A stretch of 64,000 bases of DNA, taken from the NCBI GenBank assembly GCA_030847615.1, contig JAUMIR010000004.1:228078501-228142500 (forward strand). Direction: 5' to 3'. The translations under genes and the position numbers were made by a program. A model generated the notes under the pieces. The model searched no databases, was not told the DNA's origin, and saw only the letters and a program-made list of their open reading frames with translations. Source of the DNA: Gambelia wislizenii (lineage: Eukaryota > Chordata > Lepidosauria > Squamata > Crotaphytidae). Every line of letters begins with the position of its first letter. Position 1 is the stretch's first letter. This document shows positions 1 through 10,839 of the stretch, in pieces.

Positions 1-260
1 TTCACGGCTGGCATCCATAGGTTTTCTGTGACTTTTTTTCCGGGCTGTGAGGCCATGTTCTGGAAGAGTTTATTCCTGACGTTTCACCTGCATCTGTGGT
101 TGGCATCTTCAGAGAATGGTTGGGTAGGAGTGTGTGTGGGGTTTATATACTGTGAGCCCCTGTTGGAGAGGATATGTAAATTTGTGTATTTGAATGGGTA
201 GTTCCTGGGGGGAGATATGCAAGGAGGATTAGTGTCAGATAATGGTCCATTAGCCAAACA
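1..260 (-). mobile_element. Penelope-like retroelement tail (remnant, cut by window edge)
   Basis: This stretch is repeated at about 32947-33200 in the same orientation with strong similarity (shared blocks around 'gaggccatgttctgga' and 'agagaatggttgggtag'). On the minus strand both copies contain a CTGARGA ... GAAAC-like core (here at 78-112) followed by CGTC. I recall such tails as abundant in squamate genomes and associate them with Penelope-like elements, which are known to carry hammerhead-ribozyme motifs. The repeat nature is seen directly; the class is inferred from memory. Confidence 0.45.
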
Positions 261-1756
261 GACACTAATCCAAGTTAAACAGATAGGGCGAAAAAATGCA
301 GCCTTGCCTGATCTTCTTGCCAATGGGAAAACATTCAATTTCTTCATATTCTCTGGGTTGTTGAGTGGAGGAATCCATTACACTTGGGTTACTCTCATCA
401 CTGCCCAGAGAAAGGCAGGAAGATATAAAGGTCTCACAGTGACTGAAAAGGCTTGCCCCCCCTTCAGCCCGCCCTCCATGAGGCCAGTTCTTCTTTCTGC
501 CTTGGCCCAGAGCAGAGCTCCTGTTTCTTATTCCAGTTTCTCTCGTTTTTTTCTTTTCTCAACTTGCCTCTTTACTCCTCCAGATCTTTATATCCATAAC
601 TATCCCTAAGACACCCTTCCCATTAGCCTCATACCAATTTCTTTGAGATTGAATCATAATTTTTAGTGATCTACACAACCAAAGCTTTGCTATAATCTAT
701 AAAGCACAACCTGAATTTCTATTGAAATTCTTTGGTGCCCTCCATTATCTAAGATACATTTGCAATATGATCCCTCATGTTTCTTCCTTTCCTGATCCCA
801 GTTTGGACATCTGGCATTTCTTGTTCCGTCTGTGGTAAAAGTTGTTGCAGAATTTTGAGCATCACTTTGCTTGCATGGGAAATGAATGCAGGGGCCCTGA
901 TGATACTTCAGTAGTGTCCCCTTTCTTGGGGATTGGGATGTATATTGAGCTTTTCCAATGTATAGGCTGTTGTTTTTGTTTTCCATATTTGTTGACAGAT
1001 TTTAGTTAGAACTAGAGCAAATTCTGTCTCTGTAACTTTAAGCAGCTCTATTGGTATGGCATCTGTTCTGATGATTCATTTCTTCCAAGTGCTCTGAGTG
1101 CAGCTTTCACTTCACTTCCTAAAGTTTCTATCTCTTTCTATCTCATTTCATTTTGGATTGTCATAGAGATTTCATGGTAAAAGAGATTCAAAAGAGATTC
1201 ATGCCTTCCTCTGCACAGTATTAATAAGCATTAGCTGTGGTGCCACTGCTGTTGGCTCTGAGAGATCCTCTACCAGTGTCACCCCCCACTACTGCTGCTG
1301 CCCAGTAGCTGTTTGGCACATTTAGTCCGGCTCCTCAGCAAAAGCCTGTCTGATATGAGAGACCCTACCAGCTGCTGTCAGCATATCCCCACCACCACGG
1401 AAAATTAGTGCCGTTGGTGGGACATCGGTGTACACATTGTTAGGAACACTTTAAATTCAAGTGTCAGAGAACTGATAACAAGGATTATAATCACCTTGTG
1501 GGACTGTCATATTTACTTCACTGGAATAACTCCAGTGAACTATAGATCTCTTCTTAGATCTTTATGCATCTGTTTGTCCAACCAATGTGGAAGGTTATAA
1601 ATGTTTATGTATCGGTAATGTTCAACTTAAGTCAGATAATTTAATAATAAGGTAACTTTAAACCCTATACCTTAATAAAGTGGGAGACTGTACACATATA
1701 TGGGCTAGATGTATATCACAAAGAAGTCATCATTTTTCTTTTCTTCTCTAATGTAG
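261..1756 (+). other. KDM1B: KDM1B intron sequence
   Basis: This is intron upstream of the penultimate KDM1B coding exon, continuing past the left edge. Apart from the repeat at the edge I see no coding exon, no clear transposon ends and no RNA gene. It ends in a polypyrimidine stretch and 'tag' acceptor at 1754-1756. Confidence 0.6.
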
Positions 1757-1909
1757 GAGGTGCCTGACCCAATCAAATACTTTGTTACACGGTGGAACAA
1801 AGACCCTTGGATCCAAATGGCATATAGTTTTGTAAAGACAGGGGGAAGTGGTGAAGCTTATGATATTCTTGCTGAAGACATACAAGGAACGATCTTCTTT
1901 GCTGGAGAG
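1757..1909 (+). CDS. KDM1B: KDM1B penultimate coding exon (amine oxidase domain, C-terminal part)
   Basis: The exon has 51 codons in phase 0, flanked by acceptor 'atgtag' and donor 'gag|gtaaaa'. The translation begins EVPDPIKYFVTRW and ends DIQGTIFFAGE, and is near-identical to the C-terminal amine-oxidase region of vertebrate KDM1B (LSD2). KDM1B is a nuclear FAD-dependent demethylase that removes mono- and dimethyl marks from histone H3 lysine 4 and is needed for imprint establishment in oocytes (family knowledge). The FFAGE sequence lies in the FAD-binding end of the amine oxidase fold and is completed by the next exon. Upstream exons lie outside the window. The reading frame is open, so this looks like a functional gene. 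Confidence 0.96.
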
Positions 1910-3766
1910 GTAAAATCTTGATAATTCATAGTATCTTAAACTAATTCAGTCCTCTTCAAATAGGACAGATACTAGAATAGGACAGATGGTATTCAAGCTC
2001 CAAGAAAAGTGTAGAGACTTAATAAAATCTATATGAGTATGGTGGCTCTAGACCTTATGGAACCATTGTTAGAACACACAGAGCTATTAGACCAGTGTTC
2101 CATCTGTTCAGAATCACAGCGGTTCTCCAGCATCTGTCTGAAAAAAACAACTTTCCTGTCTCTGATATTTGGAGTCCTCTAGTTAAAGAGGTTCAGGGAT
2201 CATACCTGGCACTGTATATATGCACAGACCCGTTTTAGCCTCACTTCAGGCCTGAGGGAAGGACTGACTGAATGCTTTGGTTGCACTGATGTTTATAAGA
2301 AGTGGAAAATATTTCTACTGATTCTCCTAGAATTCTCACAGGCATAACATTGACTGTGGTATCATGCTAGATAATCTAAGAAGATTGGGAACTGGAGGCA
2401 CGACTTTCTAGTAGTTCTGCTCCTTTCTGGTAGGGCAGTCCAGGTTTTCATCTGAGGGACTGCTATTCCACCTGCAGAGAAATGACCTATGGGGTCAGTT
2501 TGGCTAGAATCCTGTTGGTTACATACAGTATACACTGCAGGTTATGCCTGTGTGTGTTTGTTTTTTGAGGGGTCATCTAAACGGCGGGGTGGGGGGAAGA
2601 ATGGCGTGTGAACGAATGGTGATCTGTTCAGATGGCCGTTCACTGAAATATATGTCATTCGGGGGGGGCAGGAAAATCCACCCTAAAGTCTGTTCACGCC
2701 ACATCCGGAGCTTCGTACAGATTTTTCCAAAAGATCCGTACAGCATGTGTGATCGTTTGACCATTCAAATTTGCACACATGCGAACAGGCAGTGTAACGT
2801 GATTGGCTGGATGAGTGCAGGGGTCGAGGCTAGCAAAGAGGGAAAGCGGCCGCCATGTTGGATTTTTGGCTGAGCGAGGGTCCAGTAAGTTGATCAAGTA
2901 GCAATTTTATACTCTTTTTTATTTTTTATTGTAAACATGAAATAATGCCTGTGTGTACCACGGGAAGCCTTTTTTTAAAAAAAAATTGGTGGCGGCAGTT
3001 TTAAAATAGTGAGTAAATCACTGGTGGTGGCCAACTGGCTAGGGTGTCATGCGGAGTTTAGGGGTGGGAGTTTTGGTTGCGTAGGCTGTTCGCATTGTTG
3101 CGAATACCTGCCTTTTTGGATGTGTTCATATTATTTCCCCCTCATATAAACAGGACCTGACATTGCACAATGTCCCTTGCTCCAGGGGTACAACAACAGT
3201 CACCATGTATGTAGGTGCGGCTCCATCATCTTGCCCACGGCTCAGCTGTGGGAGTGTGTTTGGACTGTAGCGGCTGCCCTTAAACACCTGGGGAAGAAGG
3301 AACAGCCCTACGCTGGGGACAGAGGTTGCTTCATCTTCCGCAGGTGTGCAGATGCACTGTAATGCCTTTGGGTGAACCCCCACAGTTAATCAATAGCCAA
3401 GGGGACAAAGGGGATATTCCAGCTGTTGTTGCACACCCAGCAAGGTGCCATTCCGAGTGCTCATTCTGGTCCTTTGAGTCTTTAACAGCTTTGTGTATTT
3501 AAAGAAACACCTTTTAGATTTTCTCTGGTTTAAACCATTTATTGTTTTAATTTATTGTTTTAAATGTAAACAATATATTTTTAATTATCCACTTTGGCAG
3601 CAGCCCTGTTTTAGACAGGTTGGATAGAAATATGAAATAAAAATGGTTTGTTTTCAGTAGGTTGAAGATATGTAGGCTATGCATATCGATCTAATCAAAA
3701 TGAGAAGTTTCCTACATTGCTTATGCTTGACTAATGTCTCTTCATTTTGTTCCCTTTTAAAAACAG
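1910..3766 (+). other. KDM1B: KDM1B last intron
   Basis: This is a GT-AG intron (gtaaaa at 1910, acag ending at 3766). It contains one interspersed DNA element at 2566-3159, annotated separately. The remaining sequence shows no exon-like or RNA-gene structure that I can recognise. Confidence 0.8.
2566..3159 (+). mobile_element. Non-autonomous DNA element, 'GAGGTCC' family, copy 1
   Basis: This unit of about 600 bp has matching inverted ends: TGAGGGGTCATCTAAACGG on the left, and the reverse complement of its right end starts TCAGGTCCTGTTTATATGAG. Related copies occur at 43947-50134 (split by the copia insertion) and, in reverse, at 52575-53195. They share a conserved GC-rich middle with 'gattggctgg' and 'ggccgccatgttgga'. 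No transposase is encoded, so it would need a partner element in trans. I could not define a clean target-site duplication, so the superfamily is unassigned. Confidence 0.6.
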
Positions 3767-3850
3767 GCCACGAACAGACACTTTCCACAGACTGTTACTG
3801 GAGCTTACTTGAGTGGTGTTCGGGAAGCAAGCAAAATAGCTGCCTTTTGA
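3767..3850 (+). CDS. KDM1B: KDM1B terminal coding exon with stop codon
   Basis: This exon has 27 codons plus TGA and follows acceptor 'aaaacag'. Its translation, ATNRHFPQTVTGAYLSGVRE followed by ASKIAAF, is the highly conserved C terminus of KDM1B. Joined to the previous exon it restores the FAD-binding signature FFAGEATNRHFPQTVTGA. The phase matches (0/0) and the stop falls exactly where vertebrate orthologues end. Confidence 0.97.
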   Translation, partial: ATNRHFPQTVTGAYLSGVREASKIAAF

Positions 3851-4531
3851 GGATTAAACTATGGTTTACAGATTTTTATTTTTACAACAACTTCCTGCTG
3901 TTCAGATCCAACTTTGAGGGTTAGTTCCCATGATGCAAGTGGTGCTTAAATCTTTGCTACCTAAAAACACAATCTCTCCATACTTTCGGGGGGAGGTTGT
4001 ATTTCCCCCTTTTATTTTTTAAACTTCTGAGAGGACAATGATGTTAAAGTTTTACCAGTGCAGCATCCTGAAGGAGCAAATACTTTTCAGAAGTGCAGGT
4101 AGACCACATTGAGCTCTGGATTTTTCTTTTGGGGTCCATTTGAGGTACTTAATTCTGTACTATGAAAGACTGGAATACTGAATACTGAAAAGTTGTGGTA
4201 GGTTGACTGTGAATAGCACCAATATAATCAATGGCAGACTAATAGGAATCATGGTGGGTGTGTCTCAGATCATGCTTTGAAAAAGATGTATGTACTCTTT
4301 TTAAACTAAGCTGCTGGAGAAGCTGAATTATAGTCATATGGTTTTTTAAGCGTCCAGTTATTTTTAAGCGTATAAATCCATATTTTGGGAACCTTCCTTC
4401 ACCCACAGAAATGTCATAACACCACTTTTTGTGGATATACTAGGATGTTTAGTATTGCTGAACATCTAAACGGACTAGTAAAAATGTTAAATTTTAGGCT
4501 ATTTCCTTTTTGTGCAGTGAAATGTCTAAAT

Positions 4532-4667
4532 CAGTGATTCTCAAACTCTAGTTTTCCAGGTGTTTCGGACTTCAATTCCCAGAAGCCTCAGCCACCTTGG
4601 CCAATTATCAGAGGATTCTGGGAGCTGAAGTCCAAATACCTGGAAGACCAGAGTCTGGGAAACACTG
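4532..4667. mobile_element. hAT-type MITE with 8-bp target duplication
   Basis: This 136-bp foldback has ends CAGTGATTCTCAAACTCTAG and (reverse complement) CAGTGTTTCCCAGACTCTGG. Perfect 8-bp flanking repeats GTCTAAAT occur at 4524-4531 and 4668-4675. The CAGTG terminus and 8-bp duplication are typical of hAT (Charlie-like) elements. It lies inside the KDM1B 3' UTR and can fold into a hairpin in the mRNA. Confidence 0.9.
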
Positions 4668-6030
4668 GTCTAAATAATCTCTAAAAAGATGACGAAGTGG
4701 AGTCATTTATATATGTATAATTATGAAAGCATGGTGAAGGTCAAGAAGTTGAGGTAACTGTTTGGTTTTTTTTTTTTAACTGAAAAATGAGGTCCCAGGA
4801 TTGCTTTTTATGAAAGACTAAAATGATGTGGCATCATCCAGACACAGTTAAGCACTGCTTTTAATGACAGAGAAATAGATACTTACTCCTGTCTAGTTGA
4901 AATTAATGGGACTTCAAAGTATTTCACATTGGCAGATTGGACTCTTAGTTGTAAAGACTAAACTCTGGTCAAAAACCCAGTGGAAGAAAAGTAATTTCTA
5001 TTCTAGTGAAGCAGTGTACTAAATTATTGAAACCTTAAATGGTTGAAGCTATTCATGTGTGCACACGGATCTTTTGTCTTGTTACTTTTGTGTTTTTGTT
5101 TGGAAAAATAACTTTAGAATGGAAGCCTGGGTGGCCATTTTGTGTTACTTTCCAAAGAATTCCTCAGAAACTCTGTGATTTGAAAAGTGTTGCACAGCTT
5201 TTATGTTTTGCTATAAGAAAAGAAATAGGTAAAGTTTTTGAAATACATAGTCCTAAGTAGTATTTTGGTTTATATAAAAACAGGAAAGGACAATTTGAAA
5301 AGTGATGATCTGTTAAGAAATCCTCAGTTATGTTTAAGCTGAGCTGCTGATATTTACAGAAATGTTTGATATGTGGAGTTTAATCATGAACACTTTTAGT
5401 AAGAAATGTAAAATGTGAAAATGGGGGTGCGTATTTTCCTGCATTTCTTGTTGAATTCATCAGATAAGGAAAACAAAGAGAATACTTGGCTAAGACATAT
5501 CTAAAGTTACTTTATTTGGAATTAAGTAAACCTGCTGTAGGTTGGAGAACAAAAAAAATTACTAAACAACAAATTGAGAATTCCACTTGAAATTGCACTT
5601 GAGTTGAGTTTCTGTAGGAGCGAGTAAGCATTTTCTAGTAATTAATAGTAAGACAAAATTGAGAGGGATATACTGTGAAACCATTTACACTATAAATACC
5701 TGTAAATCATTGCATTGTGAACACACTTAAACAACGAAAGCACCTATTGATCATAGAAAGAAAGAGATGTGTTCAAATATGGAAACTACTTTTTTACATT
5801 TATTTAAGATGTCTAAAATGTCATTCAGGAAATCAGTGGATTGAACTTTTAACAGTTGATCCCAAAGTAATTTTAAAGAAAGAGAAAAAACCTTCTGACA
5901 CCTATGCTTAAGCATGCTCATTTTTCTATTGTGTATATACAATTTATGACTTGTAAATCGAGGAAAACATTTTTAAAAGGCAATCTTTTTGCTGTGGAGC
6001 ATGGTATGTAAGGTGACTTAAAGACAATGC

Positions 6031-6036
6031 AATAAA
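6031..6036 (+). promoter_or_regulatory. KDM1B: KDM1B polyadenylation signal AATAAA
   Basis: A canonical AATAAA is followed within 30 nt by T-rich sequence. It is the first clear signal downstream of the KDM1B stop and lies just before the DIRS-type element. Confidence 0.6.
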
Positions 6037-6672
6037 AACTGGAAATTAGTGTTCCTTTAGTTTTGTTTGATCATCCTTGGGAGGCAAAACCTTATCGTCT
6101 CCACAGTGTCATGATGAACCATATGTTATAATCTAAATTAATTGCAGCGAGCTTTGCAACCACACACTCTGTCTTCTGGTATGGCTGTATGGTCAGAAGC
6201 TTTCATTTTTGTTTTCAACTGTGTACGCGACTCAATTCGTGCCCTCTGAGACTTTGGTTGTCAAAGGACAGAATCACCCCTTTCGCTCAGAAGACGTTTC
6301 CCCACATTGCTGCTCAGCTCTGGCCTGAATGAAGCAAACCCCAACACAGTGGAGACCTTAGATAACAGGGGAACATAATCCTCAGTGTGAAACAAATGGT
6401 CAGCAAGCTCATCCTGATTTGAACCAGAAGGGGGCTCGCCGCTGGCCGGCGGGCCTGTTTGCGGCCCGACCGGCGGCCCCCGAACCACTGCCCATAGCCC
6501 CGCCCCTGCTCATCTGGATCAGTTGAGGCGGGGCGGGGGAAGGTAAGGAGGGGAGATGGCCGTGTGGCGCAGCATGCGCGGCGCCATCTTCCCCTTCTTC
6601 TTCCCAGCTGCCTTTGTGGCTGGGGAGGGGAAAAGGAGTGCGGGATTTGAATTTGGGTTTCACATACCTTTT

Positions 6673-7600
6673 CAGGGCCCAAGGGAAGCCACCACCTTGG
6701 GCAACCTGAAGTCTGCGACGCAGCTGCCTGAGGTGCTGGCTAACAAGATCAAAAAAGAGATCGACGCAGGGCGCATTGCAGGGCCTTTTGACCAACGACC
6801 CATGCCCAACTTGCGGGTCTCCCCGCTGGGGGTCGTACCCAAGAAGGCCCCGGGCAAGTACAGGCTCATTCACCACCTTTCATACCCAAAAGGGGCCTCT
6901 GTCAACGATGCGATCCCACCGGAGCTTTGCACGGTGAGGTATGCATCGTTGGACTATGCGGTCCACCTGCTGCATAATTGTGGGCAGGGTGCACTGATGG
7001 CAAAATGCGACATACAGTCAGCTTTCAGGCTCCTGCCCGTGCACCCTGATGATCACTGCCTTCTGGGCTTCAAGTTTCAGGAAAAGTGGTATTACGACAT
7101 GGCATTGCCCATGGGCTGTTCCATCAGTTGCTCCGCATTTGAAACATTCAGCACATTTTTGGAGTGGGCTTTGCAGCGGCGCACAGGTTCCCCCTTTGTC
7201 ACGCACTATTTAGACGACTTCCTGATGATGGGCCCAGCCGGGGGGGGGAGAGTGCGGGTTTCTGCTTTCCTTGTTCCAGGCTTTGGCGGCGGAATTGGGG
7301 GTGCCATTGGCACCGGACAAGACAGTTGGACCAGCCACGTCCCTGGTATACCTGGGCATATAGCTCGATTCAGAAAAAGGGATATCTAGACTGCCAGATG
7401 ATAAGATCCGCAGCTTGAGGGCATTGCTGGCTGACCTGCTGAGGAAAGAAAAAGCCACACTCAGAGAAGTGCAGTCGCTGCTGGGGCATCTGAACTTCGC
7501 CTGCAGGGTGGTGTCCCCGTGGAGGGCATTCTGCATGCGCGTTGCACGGTTCACCAGGCGGGCGCGGGCGCAGCACCACCACATTCGCCTCACGAATGTA
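6673..7600 (+). pseudogene. Reverse transcriptase of the DIRS/Ngaro-type element
   Basis: From 6673 to about 7235 the frame gives typical RT blocks: KYRLIHHLSYPKG, then CDIQSAFRLLPVHPDD with the first catalytic aspartate, ALPMGCSISCSAFE, and THYLDDFLMMG with the paired catalytic aspartates near 7207-7218. A G-run at about 7240 coincides with a frameshift. The continuation (LLADLLRKEKATLREVQSLL followed by GHLNFACRVV) lies in another frame up to about 7600. The enzyme would make element cDNA from RNA. The copy is disrupted and non-functional as it stands. Confidence 0.9.
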
Positions 7601-7613
7601 GGAGGACATCAGG

Positions 7614-8095
7614 TTGTGGCTGTCTTTCCTAGAGAACTACAACGGGGTAACTACATGGCAGGGCCGCCTCGAGTTGGGCAACAGTTTGCAGGTCCACTCC
7701 GACGCTGCGGGCAGTCTAGGTTTTGGGGTATATTTCAATGGGCACTGGTGCGCTCAGCCCTGGCCGGAGGACTGGGCGGAGAAGGGCGTTACCAGGGACC
7801 TCACTTTTCTGGAGTTTTTTCCTATAGTGGTGGCCATCACCTTGTGGGGTGGGGAATATAGAGACAAAAAAGTCTGTTTCTGGTGTGATAATCAGGCAGT
7901 GGTAAAAATCATCAACAGGCAGTCCTCCAGGTCTGAAAGGGTCATGAGACTGGTACGCAAGTTTGTGCTTGCCTGCCTGGGGGCCAACATCAGCTTCCAT
8001 GCCCGGCACATTCCCGGGGTGGATAATGAGATCGCAGATGCCTTGTCTCGGTTTCAGGAAGACCGGTTCCGCATGCTGCCGCCGAACGCGGACGA
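7614..8095 (+). pseudogene. RNase H domain of the DIRS/Ngaro-type element
   Basis: The frame shows an RNase H core: VHSDAAGSLGFGVYF (first Asp), TFLEFFPIVVAI (Glu), VCFWCDNQAVV (Asp) and HIPGVDNEIADALSRF (His and Asp region). This is the form found fused to RT in DIRS and Ngaro elements, and it would remove template RNA during cDNA synthesis. It is open over this stretch but out of frame with the upstream RT. It ends by running into the recombinase region. Confidence 0.88.
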
Positions 8096-8099
8096 GAGG

Positions 8100-9068
8100 G
8101 AGACCCAGTTCCCGGCAGACCTCTGGAGCCTTGGGAACGAACCGTGCTTCAGGGCGTAGCGGATTCTTTGGCCCCCTCCACACAGGCCAGATACCGGAGG
8201 GTGGCGGCACAGTTTGCGGAATTCAAGCGGCAGCACGGCTATGGGTCCGCCGGTCTGGCATCAGAGAGGGCAATCCTGCACTACCTGGCTTCGCTGAAGG
8301 ACAGGGGGATGGCATCACGAACTATAGCTGGCCAGGTGGCGGGCATTTCCTTCTTCAACAAGGCAGCGGGGTATGGGGACCCTTGCGCCACCTTCATGGT
8401 AAGGAAGGCGCTGGAAGGCTGGAGGAGGAAGGCACCGAGGGCGCGTGATGCCGGCGCCCCCAGTCCTACGCAATGTTGGTGCAGATGGTGGATCATTTGC
8501 CATCCATTTGCCACTCCAGCTATGAGGCGCTGCTTTTCGGCGCAGCATACACGATTGCCTTTTTTGGGGCCTTACGGGTTGGGGAGGTGGTGTGTTCCTC
8601 TAAGTCAGACTCTTCAGGTATGGCGCTGCAGATTGGTGACGTTACGTTAGGGACCCGGGACCTGTCCCTCTGCATCCGGCGCTCGATGGCGGATCAGCGG
8701 GGCCATGGGGCCACCCTGCATCTTCGGCGGGTCGAAGGCTCTTCCCCGTGCTCCATGGATAGACTGAGAAGTTTTTGGAAGTGCGGGGGTTTGGAAATGG
8801 CCCCTTGTTCAGGCACCGGGATGGGATGCCTCTCACCAGATTCCAGTTTGTGAGTGTGTTTAAACTGGCCCTCAGAGGTCTGGGCTTGCCGGCCGAGGAC
8901 TTCACCAGTCATTCCTTCCGGATTGGGGCAGCGACCATGGCAGCGGAGGCTGGCATGTCCACGGAGTCCATCATGCGCTTGGGCCGATGGCGTTCCAGGG
9001 CTTACGCTACCTACATCAGACCAGGACACGCACTGCTTGCAAGGCCGGGGGCCCAAGGGGACCGGTAG
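8100..9068 (+). pseudogene. Tyrosine recombinase of the DIRS/Ngaro-type element
   Basis: The N-terminal core-binding part (SLAPSTQARYRRVAAQFAEF) lies in the frame starting before 8144. The catalytic part follows in two other frames. The catalytic set is visible: Arg at 8575-8577 in ALRVGE, His-x-x-Arg in HSFRIGA (8910-8921) and the nucleophile Tyr at 9012-9014 in ATYIRPG. This enzyme joins circular cDNA to the genome without target duplication. Frameshifts near 8455 and 8770 inactivate the copy, although all catalytic residues persist. Confidence 0.88.
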
Positions 9069-9554
9069 GCCTGCCTGTTGATGGGGAATGGTTGGCGGAA
9101 GGCGGTTCCATGGGAACGCCTTAGTGGCAGATGTATTGGGTCACGGAGAATTGCAAGAGCTCAGGGGTCTCTGTCAAGTTCAATGTCAAGTTCAAGTTCA
9201 AGGGAGACCCCTATTAGCCATTTACGTATACTTGTTTTCAGGAAAGGAGAGAGTGTCGAGCAGGTGGCTCGGCCAGGGTCTCTCTCCTTCACGTGAGGGA
9301 ACCGGGATGGACCGGTCCCTGTGCTGCCCACATGAGTGGGCCGCGCTGTGTTCACGACCCATACATTCCCGCCAACCATTTTGCTGGCAAGTTGCGGCCA
9401 ATTTATTGCCAAATTATATCCAAGTAGCATAGAAAAACTACCTCATCTACCTCATCATGTGTTTACATTACTGTACCTAACCTAATTTTCTGAAGTTTAT
9501 ATCTGTTACCAATACAATGTTATTTGCAACTATGTGTCTGTGTTTATTCAAGGG

Positions 9555-10830
9555 GGCGGAGGGGGGGTTGTCTGGTCTGGGTCCGCAATCCAACCACTCC
9601 CTTTCCTCCTTTTTAGAATCAGCAGCATTGCCCCTAGACTGCTGCAGTCCCTCCCCTAGGAGCAGAGACTCCACATTGGAATCACAGTCCAAATCCTCAG
9701 AGGAGCGAGTAGGAGATACCACATTTCTCTTAACAGACAGGCTTTGAGCAGAGACAGCCTTTACTTGAAGGCCCTTGTGAAGCCTGAGACAGCCTCCCTC
9801 CTCCCAATAAGAACCTTATGTTCAAACTTGCTTCTTGGGCAACAGATTGCATTAGAAGTTGCTAAGCCATCCTTAGCAGAAGCTTTTGAGGCCCCCTTAT
9901 CTCCAGGCTGAGAGGCAGCATAGGCTTCCAAAAGTTGTTCTAACACCAACTTTAAGGCTGCGTATCTTTTGTTTAGTGAGGCGGGGCTGTGGGGGGGGGA
10001 GAGATCTCTCCAACAAAGACCTAATTGATTGAGGTTGTGCATCATCCCCACCCCAACACACCCAAGAAGGGTGGGGTGGAGGATGAAATCGGTGATGATA
10101 GTGGCCCTGCTAATCCTAGCTATGAAGGAGTCCATGCAGCTCGTCATGCTGATGGCCCTGTGTCTATCTAGTAAACAAAAGGATTGACCCCTCCCCAGAC
10201 AAATCCTTGGAATAAGCCTCCAGTGCTGCCTTTAAGACATGGTTAGAATCTGAGGTGTGTGGGGGTAGGTGGGTGGGTTGCAATGAATGACTGACTCAAA
10301 ACAGCAGGTGCCATATCCAGTCAAAAGACACTGTCATCCTACTCTATGGGGGAAAGTTACAAAGCTGCAATGGTGCCCGAGCGGAGGGGATTTGACTCCC
10401 TTTTGGGCATGGCTAGAGCCCCACAGGGTAGGGGAGATGGGATACAACCTGTTGCCAATCCTTTGCCCTGGACTCATGTCTTGCTAAACGAGGAGGCCTG
10501 GGGGTCACAATAATTGCCACAATTGTCTCATCCTTTTGTGAGGTGAGGTGCACCTGCTGAAGCAACTTCAGCAGTGAGGGAGTTGGAGCCTTGGCCAGAA
10601 CAGCCCTACTATCAGAGTGGTCCAGTTCAGCCTGCGCATAGAATCATAGAATTGTAGAGTTGGAAGAGACCACAAGGGCCATCCAGTCCAACCCCCTGCC
10701 ACCAATCCACATTTTTCCCCTTGTACAGACAAGCCCACTATCTGAAGCACCACTCTGAATAGGCTGCCTCATCTTTTTAATAGCCTCAATCCTCTCTCCT
10801 ACCAGGGCCATCACACAATCAGAAGGAAAG
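9555..10830 (-). pseudogene. Unidentified minus-strand coding remnant (gag-like?)
   Basis: On the minus strand, stretches of low-stop, protein-like sequence run from about 10830 (ALVGERIEAIKKMRQPIQ) past a CR1 insertion to about 9560, with the longest open stretch 9761-10147. A predicted helical segment, serine/proline-rich patches and nearness to the DIRS-type element suggest a structural (gag-type) protein of an element in the opposite orientation. I do not recognise the family. Frameshifts and stops are present. An AATAAA on the minus strand near 9546 follows the remnant. Confidence 0.3.
10636..10735 (-). mobile_element. CR1 LINE 3'-end fragment
   Basis: The block 'gaatcatagaattgtagag' followed by 'ggccatccagtccaaccccc' is the characteristic CR1 3' end in reverse orientation, as seen in bird and reptile CR1. 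It interrupts the minus-strand remnant at 9555-10830 and is therefore younger than it. Closely similar fragments occur at 37337-37425 (+) and 63109-63655 (-). Confidence 0.85.
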
Positions 10831-10839
10831 AAAAAATAA

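Larger units (their letters stand above)
3851..6055 (+). other. KDM1B: KDM1B 3' untranslated region
   Basis: This AT-rich sequence follows the KDM1B stop up to about 20 nt beyond an AATAAA at 6031. No earlier AATAAA downstream of the stop was noticed. It contains a small hAT-type insertion (4532-4667) that would be transcribed as part of the UTR. The exact cleavage point is inferred from the signal only. Confidence 0.65.
6420..9430 (+). mobile_element. DIRS/Ngaro-type tyrosine-recombinase retrotransposon, decayed
   Basis: This GC-rich block encodes, in order on the + strand, reverse transcriptase, RNase H and a tyrosine recombinase. That domain order defines DIRS-like elements, which integrate through a recombinase instead of a DDE integrase. 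No methyltransferase domain is seen between RNase H and recombinase, which favours the Ngaro branch. The reading frame changes at least four times (near 7235, 7605, 8455 and 8770), so the copy is dead. Split direct repeats or inverted ends could not be defined; the boundaries given are where GC-rich element-like sequence begins and ends. A gag region was not recognised on this strand. Confidence 0.88.

Noticed and set aside
6314..6876. Minus-strand frames over the DIRS-type 5' region
   Set aside because: They are antisense shadows of GC-rich RT coding sequence.
9761..10147. 128-codon open frame as a real host gene
   Set aside because: It sits in a decayed, frameshifted stretch with a CR1 insertion, has no recognised domain and no splice structure; kept only as an element remnant.
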